From NCBI RefSeq assembly GCF_008831285.2, contig NC_045147.1, forward strand, positions 7,968,334 through 8,032,333: 64,000 nucleotides of DNA, given 5' to 3'. This DNA comes from Nymphaea colorata. Its lineage: Eukaryota; Streptophyta; Magnoliopsida; Nymphaeales; Nymphaeaceae. Below, piece after piece: positions 9,031 to 21,929 of the stretch. Numbering within the stretch: the stretch's first letter is position 1; each line of letters begins with the position of its first letter. The notes under the pieces are model-generated. The model worked only from the letters and a program-made list of their open reading frames with translations, was not told the origin of the DNA and made no database searches. A program made the translations under genes and the position numbers.

Positions 9031-11688
9031 CAGGGGCGGAAAAAAGGGGTCCGCCTATAGGCCATGACTTGAAAGAGAGCAGAAAAAAATATATATATAT
9101 ATTAAAAAAATCAAATTTTAATAATTTCGCCCGACTTGGCCCGACACGAATCGTCTTGGCCCGACCCACTTTCACACATAACACACTCTCCCTCGCTCCC
9201 TCCTTCTCTGCCCGACCCTCTCTCTCTTATTTCGCCCCTTTCTCTCTCGCTTATTTCGCCCCTTTCTCTCTCGCTTGCTCCCCTCCTCTCTGGCCCACAA
9301 CCATTCTCGCTTACTCCCTCTCTGCCCTACCCTATTTCGCCCCTCTCTCGCTTGCTCCCCTCCTCTCTGGCCCACAACCATTGATAGCACGGCCCTCTCT
9401 CTCACGCCCTCTCTCTCGCTGGCTCCCTCCTTCCCTGCCCTGACCCACAATCACAGTGCACGGCCCTCTCTCTCTCGCTGGCTCCCTCCCTCCCTGCCCT
9501 GGCCCACAACCACAGCACAGGGGCCCTCTCTCTCGCTGACAGGTTGGTTCTCTCTCACAAATCTCTACCCCTTTACTAGAACTTCAAGGAATTCATTTTC
9601 CCCCAACTTCTTCTGTTAATTTATATAGTCTTATAAATTGTAGAAATTTATATAGTCTAATTTTACACACATATAACATTCTTGCTCGGTTTGAGGATTT
9701 GCGTTATGAATCCCAACTCCCTTGCTCTTCACTGTAAGCTCTCACTTCCGCCATGCCTTTGCAACAGTGTTTTCATTAGGCATTTGTTGAGTTATTTGCC
9801 TTGTCAACTTCCAAGAATGGTTCTGCAAGTTCCCCCATTCATGTGCTTTGTTGCTTTGTCTAGTATGTTAAAGAAGACAATCTCCTGTTATCATGTTTCT
9901 GTTGCTAATGTAATCTTTAACTTTTTTGACCAGTGCCTAATTATGTTATTGGTGAATCTGAGTTGAAAGCTTCTAAAAAAGGTCGCAACTTGGCAGATTT
10001 TAAGTATGCGTGCGTTGGCTATTCTGTTCACTTAGATAAGAAGGACAGGCTGGCTGGACAGCAAGGAGACCAAGCAGAATTGCCTTTTTGTGTTGGCATT
10101 GAGGTTATAATCTAATTCTAGAGTGTACTTGCTTGCTTGACCCTTGTTCAATTTTCGTAGTAAAGTCACCTGTTTAACCTTTTTTCCTGGTGGTGACAAA
10201 ATAAATGTAGTGTTAATTTCTGTCATTTTTGTCTCTCAACATGTAACAAATTGCCTTTTTCTATAGGTCTCACTGTCTCAGCTTCCTATTGTAAGAAGCT
10301 TTTCAAGTTAAAAGCTCGTCATATTTCTTTGGGTTAAATATTACGTGTCTCCTGCAAGGGAAATTATTCATTTTCTTGACTTGGACTGTTACCTGGAAGT
10401 TGATTGTGTGTCATGTCTTGTTCACTGACTTAATCTTTTGAGTCTTGATCCATGAGTTAACTGGATCTTATTTTGATTGTTTCTTTGATGATTTTTCCTG
10501 TCTCTGTATTAGACTGTTGAATTTCGTTAGATGTTCTAAGGGAATTGTTGCAATGTTAGATGTTTTAGTAAATTGCATTTTTTGAATGAGCTTTTCTGTA
10601 GTTGACTGTTTTCCTAGATATACTTCACCAGCCAACCTTCTTCCTAACGTGGCCTTTAGGCAATATATTTCTGAAATACATCTCTTAGAGTGTTATTGAA
10701 AATGGTGAATTTTAGTTTTGTTTTATCAATCCAGGGTAAAAATTTCCATTCCTATTATATACTGTATCCACAGATCTATTTAAAAAATTGTGTTTGCCTT
10801 TCGTATTCTTTCCTATCAATGGAACCTTTCATATTTCTTTTTCTTTCTATGTGATCCCTACGTACATTATTTATCTTGTTGATGTTGCAGAAACATTGTT
10901 GGTTGCATTAGGGAGTACTTTTTTTACTTTGTTTATTAGCAATTCACCATCATATGTTAGAATACTTTTCTAGTGATGTGATTGAATCTTGAGATACTTT
11001 GTTGTTTTTTGGAAAGTTAGTGCATCTACTTTGTCTGGAAAGACAGGCAATGGGGATCTCTAGTTGTTGCTTTTGCACCAAAAAACTGCTTAGGAAATGG
11101 GAATGCAATTCCTAGAAGCAGGAGAATCTGCTAAGTATGGCTTCCATGCAATTTAAAATGTGACCTACCAAGGAGTATTAAGTGCCAATTTTCATAATAA
11201 ATGATGTAGTTTTTGTTTATATTTTATTGTGTAGGTGTGATGATGTGTAACTATTTCCAATAAAAACAGAGGCAAAAACTGATTGTGTTACATAGAAAGA
11301 ATACAAAACTGCTTGTTTTAGGTAAGTAACATGTTTTCGTTTTGAAGTTTATAAATGTATTTGTTTGCTATATTTTGATTGTGATATTTATATTTCCACC
11401 TTATGTTCACTGCTCACACTTACGTAATAGAAATAGAGCACCTTATCTGCTGAAGACAGACCGTGCTTTATGCTAATGACACAAGCAATTATTAAATGTG
11501 TCGTAGGACAGGTCGCGCTTCACGTTCATGACATGGACAATTATATATGACATATGTTCACTTCTACTATACTGTGGTTTGTAAATATTATCTAAAGTGT
11601 GTGAGTATATATATATATATATATATATATATTCTAGTTTGTTGGATCGTTTGGCCTGCCCCTGAAAAAAATCTTGGCTCTGCCCCTG
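9031..11688. mobile_element. non-autonomous hAT element with exon-like cargo
   Basis: The element begins CAGGGGCGGA and ends with CTCTGCCCCTG, whose inverse begins CAGGGGCAGA. It is flanked by a perfect 8-bp duplication, TATGTGGG, at 9023-9030 and 11689-11696. The TIR is short, as in hAT elements. No transposase is present in 2658 bp. The left 500 bp are pyrimidine-rich with repeated TCTCTCGC and GGCCCACAACCA phrases. The centre carries an exon-like segment (9934-10103). The right end has a (TA)n run at about 11607-11632. The inner sequence CAGGGGCAGGCC near the right end suggests a second, nested copy of the terminal motif. Confidence 0.82.
9934..10103 (+). pseudogene. exon-like fragment within the hAT element
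   Basis: After a polypyrimidine stretch and CAG acceptor (9931-9933), a frame runs about 57 residues: VPNYVIGESELKASKKG, then FKYACVGYSVHLDKKDR, then ELPFCVGIE. It reaches GAG|GTTATA, a possible donor. Codon use and residue make-up look like real protein rather than chance, and the splice-like borders suggest an exon copied from a host gene. I do not recognise the family. The upstream frame at 9682-9930 is less convincing. Confidence 0.35.
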
Positions 11689-11940
11689 TATGTGGGTTGC
11701 ATGCCCTGTCCCGGATAGACGAAAGGAAGAAGGGAAAGAGGGAGGGGACAAAGGAGGACAAATAGGGAAGGAAGGTCGTTCTTTATGGGTGGATGAGATG
11801 CGTATGAAGTAACCCAGATGCATCTAGCCGCCAACCTATGAGCTACGAGAAGATCGAATTGGCGGAACGCACTTTCTGCTTAACGCGAAAGATGACTCCA
11901 CTCCACTTTCCACCTCAAACAAACGTTTTGGCTGCCATTC

Positions 11941-14900
11941 TGTTAGGACCCGACCGGTTGTGACTAGAAAGTCCGAACCAATCGTGAATCCTAGTTCCCA
12001 ATACCTACTTGAGGAAAGTCTAAAAACCAAAAATCCTAAACAAATTAATATAAGAGAGCTACGCGGCCGGACATGACCCCGGCGCAAACCCAATAGGACT
12101 GGAGTACAAGTAGGGGTAACCCAAAAACCTATCTAAGCGAAACCTACTACAAATGAACTACGGGGTTGTGAGGCAAGTACAAACGTGAGCGATACAATGA
12201 AACACTTGCAACTCACTCAACAAACCACGCAAACCACGATCTAACGCCCAAACCACGCCCGATTCCCAAATAGGAAGGTCAAGCCCCCTGTGGTCGTGTC
12301 TTTGGTGTGTGCGCCTCCGAGGTACCATGAACAGGGACTATGGCCGAAGCCGGGCTAAAAAAAAATGTAAGCAAACTAGATGCAACCTAGAACAAGAACA
12401 ACCACCCCGAATCTACAAGGGGGAGAAGGAGGCGATACCGGCCAAGTTTGAACTTGGCGATGCCGAGTATGTGACCACGGGGAGAAGAACCTAGCCCTGG
12501 GTGTTGCAGCTTCGGTACGAGAAGACCGCTTGAGGAGAGCCTCCACGTAGCGACTGCAATAAGACTACCGCCTGTAGTCGGGACCTGCAGAGGAGGGCCG
12601 AGGAGTGCCGAGCTCTCGAGCCGAGAAGGACCGAAGACGCCGGTCGTTGCAGCCGCCTGCTGCCGAGGTGTCGGGTGTGGATAGGGCAGCCGCCTGCTGC
12701 CTAGCACCGAGGAAACGTAGCAGCGCGCTTGCGAGCGCATGCCGAGAGTGGCGATCGCCTGTCGCCTGGACGCGGCCTGGGATGCAGCCGAGAATGCCGA
12801 GGGGGGCTGAAGTCGGGGTCGGCAACGCCTACCTGCCTTGCGCCTGATGTGGCTCGGCCACATACGTGGGAGAGGGCCGACGGAGATGGGGTAGGCCGAG
12901 GAGGGGTCCTAGTGACCTAGCGAGCGGGATAGCTCAATCGGCCAAGACCTAGTCCTATCTAAGGCTTAGGTGGGCTTGGTCGGGTATGGCACTATAGGTA
13001 GGTTAGGTCTGGTGAAGAGAGGTTAAGGGCGGGGGTTGGCTAAGTCAAGGGCTTAGGAATGGATAGAGGTTAACCTAGGCTAAGGGGTGAGCTCGAATGA
13101 GTGAGAATTATGTTCGGTTCGGTCAAGGTTGACCAGGGGGAAGTCGGGTTGACTGTGCTAGGTGGGTTCGGTTGACTAGGGTTAGGATGAGCGAGGCTAG
13201 GGTATGAGGGGCCCACGTACTAAGTGCGTGGCTACTAGGGTTTCGCTAGGGGAAAGAGAGAAACGGCGGCTAATGGAGTTTCCTAACTTGGAGGAAGTGG
13301 ACAGCCGAAGGGGTTGCCTAATTCGGACAAGGGGGCCGAGCAGCTAGGGGTTTCCTAATCGGATAAGGGCCAAGGTGGCGGCTGGCTTAGGGTTAGGTCT
13401 AAGCTCGTCTTGCTTAGTAGGAAGACACCCAGGATGGTGCCACATGGCACGATGAAGGGCCACAGATGAGAGAAATGCTAGGAAGAGCTAGCGATAAGGC
13501 AAGAAGATCCGACTCTTTCCTAAAAATTAGGATTGAGATCGGTGGAGGACCCACGAGATCTTGGCGTGGGATCAGGGAGAATCGAGCAGATTTCTTTCTC
13601 TCGGGATGGGGACACGTGGCAGATATGTAGGGTGGCGAGGAGGATTGGTTTTGGCCAGGGAATCGGTCAAGGACAGCTTGGAGATGGAATAGGAAAGGCT
13701 AAGGACGCGCAAAAGGGGTTTCCAAGAGTGAAAGAGGGAAAACGCGTGGAGGTGAGGTGGATGCCGCGTGGGTGACCCGTGGCACCGCGTGGAACCAGGT
13801 AGGACGCGTGGCTGATGAGGTGGCGGATGAGTTGGCAAGAGGATCCGTGAGATTTTGACACGTGGATGGATGGAGGGCTAGGGCGAGCTGCGGTTTAGGG
13901 TTGACTAGGTGAAGAATACGCCAAAAAGGAAAGGTCTTGGCGATAAGGGATTGCTTCCAAAAACGTAGGAAGCGATCGGATCTGGGAGATGTGACGGCTG
14001 GGACCAGGATTTCGGGTGAGGACAGGTGGCTGACACGAAGATGGCAAGGGGCTGGATGGGTGACACATGGGGAAACGGACGGAGGAGAGAAAGAGGTAAT
14101 GCGGACTTACTGGAAATGGAGCCGGCGGCTAGGGAGCTTTCTCTTGTGTGCCGGCGGCTAGGGTTTCCCTTCTAGACGAATCTGACCACTTTGCGCTTAA
14201 TGAAACTGAACGGGACTTTGCTGGAGCCGAGGGTAATCTGGTCTTCAACGCCGGAATGTGCAGCAGTGGCCGGAAAAGTAGCAGCGACCACCGAAAATCC
14301 GGAATTCTGGCCAAGTGCCGAAATCCAACTTGTAGCGGTCCGATTGTGTTCAAAATTGGAATGTTGATCCTCTCTCCGAGGCGAACAATCTGAGATACTT
14401 GATTTATGAAAATCACGCCTAGAGAGATACCTTTTGATGATCTTTTTGTTGCTGGACCGAGAGTACAAGGGGGAAGAACCGAGAGCTTTCTTGATGGATT
14501 TTGAAGACAAATAGCCGTCGATATCTTCACCACTTTCTTGGTTCGATTAAGGCATTAGAAGGCCGATTCTAAGCCTTGTAAAAGTGGGACTAGAGGGAGT
14601 TTAACCGCCGGAATGTCCAGATCTCACTCACGGGTTTAGCACCGTGAATCAGGCCTAGGCCGACGGACAACACATCTGCTAGATCGCACCCAACAAAGAG
14701 CCTATTCTCGACTTAAAATCTCAAAGCACTAACCTACTTTTTGGAGTTGAAATTGGAGATGCCCGTTGCCGGTTTTCTCCAATCTTTCCGATGAAGAATC
14801 TGACCTTTCAACACCCGTGTGGGTTGCGGATGAAGGCGTCAAAGTCTTCAAGTGAATCCGTGGGGAAAAGTCGTGGTCAAGGGAGAACTTCACCGCCGGA

Positions 14901-15812
14901 GCAATGGAGGAGTCCTTGCCGTCGTTCCTTTGGCCGAGGGGTAGGGAGTAGAAGGTAAGACGAGGTAAGGAGAAGGAGGAGGCCGTCGGTTGATAGAAGA
15001 TGAAGCCGTTGCCATTGAAGACGCCGGAAATCACTAAGTGAGGTTTCGGAAGGGGAGAAGCGCCATGGAGGTAGGGGACGCGACGGGAGAGGAGAACACA
15101 CCACGATAGGGAGTGCGAGAGAGAAGAGAGCACGAGAGGGGAGAGATTGAATTCCGAAAAATGAACTCTATTACTCAAAATTGCATATCGAATTACAAGA
15201 TACAATCAAATATATACAATCCTATTTGGACACGGTTTACAAGCCTCAAACCGGTTCCGCTACCCAAACCCAATTAACAAATTAAATCCGAGCACAACCC
15301 GCTCTGCTAGGTCTAAACTAGAATCCAAATCCAAAAGCAAAAAGTGAAAGCGCTAAGTAGAAACGGGCCTAGCACCCAACATGAAACTGGATCGCCCCTG
15401 AGCCTTGCGAGCCCAGGGTGGGGACCTCGTGCGGGATCCGCCCGCACTTCGAATTTGGATCAAGAGCTAGGTCTGGTCGACCTAGCCATTTGCCTAAGAC
15501 CTTCGGTCTTAGACCGCCTCAAGGGCCGGAATGACTGGACATGCGTTGGGTTCGAACGTATCTAGCTCGGTGAGTCCAACAACTAGCTTAGAGGAATGTT
15601 GAGGGTCATCCTGATCAATCTCGCACTCAGACCTTGTTGTTCCGCCCACTCCTCCCACTGCAACATGACTGAGTGCTTCCTTAACCTCTCTAGGCTTTGC
15701 CGAACCTCCTGTTGGTGCCCAAGTGTCCATCATGGTGAATCTGCGCCTGTCTCTACTGGACTCAGGCTGATCTGTGTCTGCTAGGTTCGGACCTAGAGCA
15801 GGGTCCGTAACA
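11941..15812. mobile_element. solo LTR of about 3.9 kb
   Basis: The block begins TGTTAGGACCCG and ends GGGTCCGTAACA, the TG...CA ends of an LTR with a short inverted core (TGTTAGGACCC against TGTTACGGACCC). It is flanked by a perfect 5-bp duplication, CATTC, at 11936-11940 and 15813-15817, so host sequence is contiguous across it. No gag, pol, primer site or second LTR lies inside, so this is a single LTR left by recombination. The interior is GC-rich (about 12.5-14.1 kb) with many small meaningless frames on both strands. LTRs this long occur in some Ty3/gypsy lineages such as Tat/Ogre/Retand; the lineage here is a guess. Confidence 0.78.
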
Positions 15813-15817
15813 CATTC

Positions 15818-16889
15818 CATAGCGCCTCACAAAGCGGAAGGCTGAAAACCCGTCTTCTTGGTTATTGTAATAGAAAGCCGTATTTCAATAGGGATAAGAC
15901 CAAGTCAAAGCCTCTAACATTTCAGGCTATCAGCCACTGTATTTTATATATATGTTTTTGGTTGCGTTAAAAGTTGAAAAATTTTAAAAAGAAGAAAGAA
16001 AGAAAAGAACAAAGAAAGAGGGGGGCAGCTGATCAGATGGCATCACAGGGCGTGCAGGTGTCCTGCTCATGTTCGTTTTCTTATTCAAATATTTTCTCAA
16101 GTCCTTTTTACCTGTGTTTGGATCCAACGTACCGTAATCCAGATAGCCAAACTTGGTCTCTTTTTTGAGCCCGAGTATCTTCAATTCAAAATTAGACTTA
16201 GTTATACGGTTATTTAGGCCAAAAATGAACTAACAAATTTGTTCAGCGAACAACCATTATTGTTTATATTACATTTCCAAATAATTAGCAGATCATAGAA
16301 ACAAATGGTGATTAAATTCAATGGTTGTTTAATGAGGATTTACAACTTACAAGTTGATTAAGTACAAATCCTGGTTCTATTGAAAAAACAACTAACACTA
16401 AGTCCACGCGTGGTTCTTGGCTACTAGGGCGGCATGACAAAACATTCTTAGCCAATCGGCCTCGAAAACAAAAGATGCAGTACTCACTTTTTGGACAGGT
16501 AATTAGCAAAATAAATGAACACATCAGATCCTGCTTGTTTTACTGGCTTCTATGGGCACGATATCATAGCTCGCAATAAAAGTTAATTATTAGAGAATAT
16601 CATGAGATTTTAGCACATGACTACACTAATATTATTACTGAAAATAACAAAATGAAATAAAAACTTCCTTGGTTAATTAGCAATATATAATCCTATGCAA
16701 TGCCATTGTTTTGCCTCCAAAAAAGCCTAATTTTTTAACACATGTTTGGGTGAAATTGGATTTGTGAAAAACCCTAGGGCACATTTAGATGCACGCCGGT
16801 GTTTTGCCTCCAAAACACCATTTTTGGCGTGTTTGGGCGCGCTTGAAACAGAGTTTTCCGAATACCCTGTTTTTTGAAAATGCTGTTTT

Positions 16890-16922
<33 letters not shown>

Positions 16923-17441
16923 GGATTTTTCTCAAGATAGTTCGTACTTTTGGAAAAATCGGGTTTTTCTTTAGAAATGAGGAGATATGTCCTTTGTATT
17001 TTATATCTTGATTTATAGAGCTTGGTTTTACATATATGTATAGCTTCCACCTTAAATGTGTACAGTTTCTACTAACCTTGCCACTTAAATTAACTAAGTG
17101 TAATCAAATATCTTGAGCTGAAAGTTTTTAAAAGCACCTCTAAAACCCATTTTTGGTCATCCAAACAAAAAATAGGTTTAAAAATTGAAAACCTGATTTT
17201 TATCATGTTACTCAAATATTAAAACTAGGATTTCAAAACTCAATGAAAAAATGGTTTTACAAAACCAGGTTTTGACAAAAAACTTTTTCTCAATTCATCC
17301 AAACGCTACCATAGCTTTTGCAAAAGGACGTTTTCAAAATGGGCTAGACAACCTAGCGCACCCCTGGCTTTTCACAGAAAACCCATTTTTGTCTTGTCAC
17401 CCAAACACACAAGCTAGGCACCATAGTTAAATAATTAGGCT
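15818..17441. other. intergenic, MITE-like repeats, no gene
   Basis: Contains a (GA)n run at about 16892-16920 and sequence of the type TTTGGGCGCGC...CCAAACGCTACC around 16780-17330, which looks like the ends of worn MITEs. Two phrases with CACCCAAACACAC and ACATGTTTGGGTG are roughly inverse to each other (16739-16755 and 17395-17412). No coding sequence is supported. Confidence 0.35.
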
Positions 17442-17446
17442 GCCAC

Positions 17447-17762
17447 TGTCACGGGCTTACTTTCTTTGGCCCATGCGGCCCGACAATAGCTCCTTTCCCG
17501 TAAGCCTTAAAGGGGCTCAAGAGTATGCAGAAGACAACTCTTGCAATGGACATAAATTGCATTGATCACAAGAGCGATGTAAGCAATTTGGAAAGAAATC
17601 TCAACTTTACTTACATAAGATGGCCAAGGCCTCTTACATAATTCAAATGCCGACCACCCAAACACAAAATCTCCATTCGTTGCAGGTAAATAAAAGCATA
17701 AACCAAAGACATTGTAAGCAAAAAGGAAAGTAAGCAAATACAAATTTAGACACAAGGGAACA
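17447..17762 (-). repeat. 3' LTR of the chromovirus
   Basis: Begins TGTCACGGGC and ends GGGAACA on the plus strand. Compared with the other LTR it lacks one block of about 55 bp and one of about 30 bp but is otherwise clearly the same sequence. The hAT element inserted two bases beyond its inner end, so the 8-bp duplication overlaps the LTR end. Confidence 0.82.
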
Positions 17763-19547
17763 TGTAGGGATGTCAACGGATCGGATATCCGTCTGAATTG
17801 CCTTTAAAAATCGGATATGGTAAGCAATTTTATATCCGAATAAGAAAATCAGACCAGAGTTAAGAAATGACATCTGATCGGATACGGATTTGGTTTTAAA
17901 TAAATATCCGATCGGATATTAACCATCTTAACAAGTATATCCGAATCCAAATTACAACTTGATATCTGAATCCAAACTGTGAGTTGATATCCCAATTGAA
18001 TCCGACAATATCTGAATCCGAAATGAGAGCTTGAGTTGGTGTCTCAGGTTCTGAAGTTGCAACCTATGAATGGTTGGGCAAAAAGTCTAGCCAAACACAC
18101 TAACTTAAAGTTATGATGTAAGAAGAATATAAATTGTATATAAAGGTATAATCTTATTAAGAGCTAATGGCTTTTACTAAGTTGCATATAATAATAGTCA
18201 TATAGTTACCATGTATACCATTTAATTTAAAGTATTTAAAACTATATCATATAAAACTAATTAATTAATAATTAATATTGTATCTAATTAAATGTTTTTG
18301 TTTATTTACCAATTCTTTATTTAATCAATCAAATAAATTATTCTGTATAATCATATAATATGTTCAAAAGTTTTAGGTATTTGATATATAACACATAATT
18401 CATAAATTTAAAAATAAAAACCTTTAACTAGTAGGAAACAACAAATTGTTTGATTTTAATAAATTATATGATTTGATTAAATAATACAATTTTATGTACT
18501 AAATTATAAGCGATCATCATGAAATAATAGTTTACTCTATCAAATTATGTTATTATTTAAAAATAGACAAATCAATGTTCAATATCTTATGAAAGTCATA
18601 TGAATAACTTGTGGAAAAAATATACAAACCATATGAAAAGCTTGTAGGAAAAGTATGAAAACTAGTTGATAAACTTGTTTATTTGTCTAACTACTCAAAC
18701 ATATCATTTGCTCAAACATGCAACCTCATAAAAATTTTATTTACTTGATAAACTAGTTGTTTTAGATAAGTATTTTAAAAAAGAAAGAAAGAAAATTAGT
18801 CATTGAATGTACATAAAAATAATATAACATATCCTTAAATAACTTAAGGACATAGAAATCAAATATAGCAAATTATGAGTATGAAGAACTTATTGAGAAA
18901 ATTGATATGCTAACAGTTAAAACATCTTAACCAAATACATCAAAATTAAGTAATAAATATTTATTCAAAAAAAAAAGAAAATCTAAAAGATCACAATAAA
19001 ATTATTTATCCAAAGGAGTTAGGAATAAAAATCGATAATATTTTACAACTTGTAAAATTATAGTATCACTTAAGAAAATCAAAATAAATAAATAGGAACT
19101 AAGAAATTTATTTGGACACAAAAAATAATATTAGAGTAAAACTCTCGTAGAAGATTCAATTCCTTAATAAGAATTTCAGGATAAAACTATATGAAATCAC
19201 ATGCAGAAAGTAGTAATCCAACTTTTACTAAAGTAATTATAGAAGAAAAAAATTATGGCTATGCTCGAAGACAACCATATTCTGAAATGAAAAATGGGTT
19301 TTAAATAAATATTTAAAAAAAAAAGAACTGATTAGAAAAAGTATGTGAAAATAATATAAAACATCCGAATCAAGAATTAAACCCAAGTTTTATTCAATGA
19401 GTTTATTTATTTTATTGATTAATAAATCAATGCAATATTTTTTAATTAATTTAATAAAATAAGCAACCATTTATTGCATTGTTGTGAATAGTCTAGCTGG
19501 TACTGCTTTGTTCTGGTTCAGCGTTCTTTTAGTAATTCATAATTAGG

Positions 19548-19720
19548 GACAGAGCTAGGGGGTCCGCCTGGGCCGTGGTCCCACCCCAGCTAATTGAAAA
19601 AATAAATAAATTAATTAATTAAATTTTTTTAGTTTAGCTATATAGTATTTGGATCCGAATTTAGTTTAGGCCCGCGCAAATCCGACCCACAATACCCAGC
19701 CCGCCCCTTTCGTTTGCCCT
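19548..19720. repeat. terminal remnant of a second hAT-like element
   Basis: The sequence GACAGAGCTAGGGGGTCCGCCTGGGCC, then an AAATAAATAAATT run, then CCCGCGC…CCGACCCAC follows the same order as the left end of the element at 9031 (GGGGTCCGCCTATAGGCC, AT run, CCCGAC). I infer a related element nested in the Ac-like one; its other end was not found. Confidence 0.4.
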
Positions 19721-21929
19721 ATTTCGAAGTTTCGAAAAGGGCAAAAACGCAGCACCACTGCAGGAAGATGGTGCGAGGGAGAGAAAAGAACCAGAGACAG
19801 AGAGGGAGATCATTGAACCAGTTGTGTCTCGACGAACACACCTCGGCGGGCTGAAGCTGAATGATGGGTGGGGGTATTGAGGCGAACTCGACCGTACGAG
19901 ATTTGTTGATGGGCCCCAATCTAGCATCAAATCTGGTTTTCCACTGCGGAAGCCGATTTAGGCGGGGACTGCCAAATGTGACATGTTGATTCATATCTCC
20001 TCTGTTTCTGACATCTACTTACTCCCAAGTGGGCTATTCACTGTTACACTTCTTGAGGCTGATATACTTGTATGCCTTTGGCTAGGGGAAGGGAAGATGC
20101 CGGTGATGGCACTGTAGTCGAGCTGATCACTTCTGTGGGAGCTGCGGCCAGTGATTGAAGTGTTAGGGTTCTTGTTCTACTTGCAAAAAAACATGAGTTC
20201 TGGAGGGCTTCTTGACATCCAACCTTCAGAGCTCAAGTTTCAGACCCATTGCCGATACTAAGTAGCAGTCACAAATTTGTATCCTTTTTATGATATTATG
20301 CATGCATCAGATATATCATGGTCAATTCTTCAGATTCCATTGTGGGCGATTCTTCCACGATGGAATCTGATAAGTGAGATTTTGAGTAAGTGTTTACAGA
20401 ATCTTCTTCTGCCCGAAGAAATGATTCATCGAAATAATGAGTCACCCGTTCCATTGAAGTGGACACATCTGAGATCACCAAATGCTCGGGAGTTTCTCTA
20501 TTCAATCCTTTTCCTTACATGTAAGTTTTCTCCATATTTTCTAGGTGTTTCTTCCTCTAAAAGTCGAAAGAATCAAATGGCTTCCCATTTTTAACCATAT
20601 TATCTCAAGACCATCTGCTTTTTATATTGTGTCTCATTGTTGTGGGCAAAATTTATGGCTACCCATGTGTTTGTTCTCATCTGTTTCGGTCATGTTTGGG
20701 AGGGGATTGTCAATTTTATGATGGATTTTACTTCTGCTAGTCTCGCATCTGTCCCATATTATACTTAAGCTGGTTTTAGATGAGGCTGGACTTGAAATCT
20801 CATCCCAACACATAGCTAATATGTGGCTTGATTATAGTCGGGATGTAACGTTGCAACTACATACATATGCCGTTGTGTTCATTAAGTTTTCATATCTGCA
20901 TCTACACTATCAAAATACAGTTAATTTTTTGATTGATGAGTTTCTAGATTATGAAACAATTTTGGTTATCCTTCTTCAAAGAATCTCTCTCTCTCTCTCT
21001 CTCTTTTTTCACACCTTCTTAGGACAATGCTTCACCAATATGTGTACCTTAGCTGAAAACTGTATTGTTCGTATCTTCATTTGGGATAACCTGTCCTGGC
21101 AGCCGATTAATTTATTGTCATGCTTGTAGTCTTAGCTACGGAAGAGAAATATAATGAAGCTGTCTTAGCAGTGCCAAGCGGTTAGTGGCTGCCATTGATG
21201 GGTTGCCTGATTGTGCTGAATTGATGTGTTACTGTTGTTGCAGTCAGAAGTTGGAACTAGTAACAACTTAAAAGTAGCAGATGCCATCAAATGCCATCAG
21301 TGACAGGGATGCTAGCAATAAAAAAATATTGGAAGATGCTTTGAGAGAAAGTGCTGAAGCAAGCATTATGTTTCACCTTTTTTTATTATCCTTTGCATCC
21401 TTGTTTAGATTCTACAATCTTACATTTTCTTCCTTAAGCTTGTAGTAAGAAGAAAGGAAGTGACTAACCCATTATAGGTAGTGATGAAGGCTTTCCTGAG
21501 TGCCTTCAACAAATTAGATAGCATTATCTTTAGGATCTTAATATAGTGTCAATATGGTTAAAATATAAATAGAAAAATCATATCCATTGAGACAAATAAA
21601 AGCATTGAAAGAAAAATTTTGCAAGCTTGTATTATATGGTGATTTTTTTTTTATTGAAGATGTTAATGATGATTCGTTTAGTCTCTTGTTGCATCAACAA
21701 ACAACATCCAAGTACAATTTTTGGAAATTTAAATTTGCATGCTCTAGAGAATGAAGTTAGATGATGTAGTATATATACATGTTTATGTATAAACACTTGC
21801 TCTCTCTCTCTCTCTCTCTTCCTCTCTTAAGCTTGACAATTATCACCAATCAAGTTTGAGCTAGTGTGATGTTAAGATTGGGTTTCATAGTTCATTTGGT
21901 ATTTACTATATATTTTTCGTACATAAATT

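Noticed and set aside
9136-9619. Several overlapping frames rich in Ser, Leu and Pro
   Set aside because: They read a pyrimidine-rich repeat (TCTCTCGC, GGCCCACAACCA) in different phases on both strands.
12309-15820. Many frames of 60-160 codons on both strands
   Set aside because: They lie inside a TSD-bounded solo LTR, overlap each other and resemble no gag or pol domain.
17507-17873. Minus-strand frames with a hydrophobic stretch
   Set aside because: They lie in the chromovirus LTR and run into the hAT end; the same LTR frame recurs at 27102-27338.
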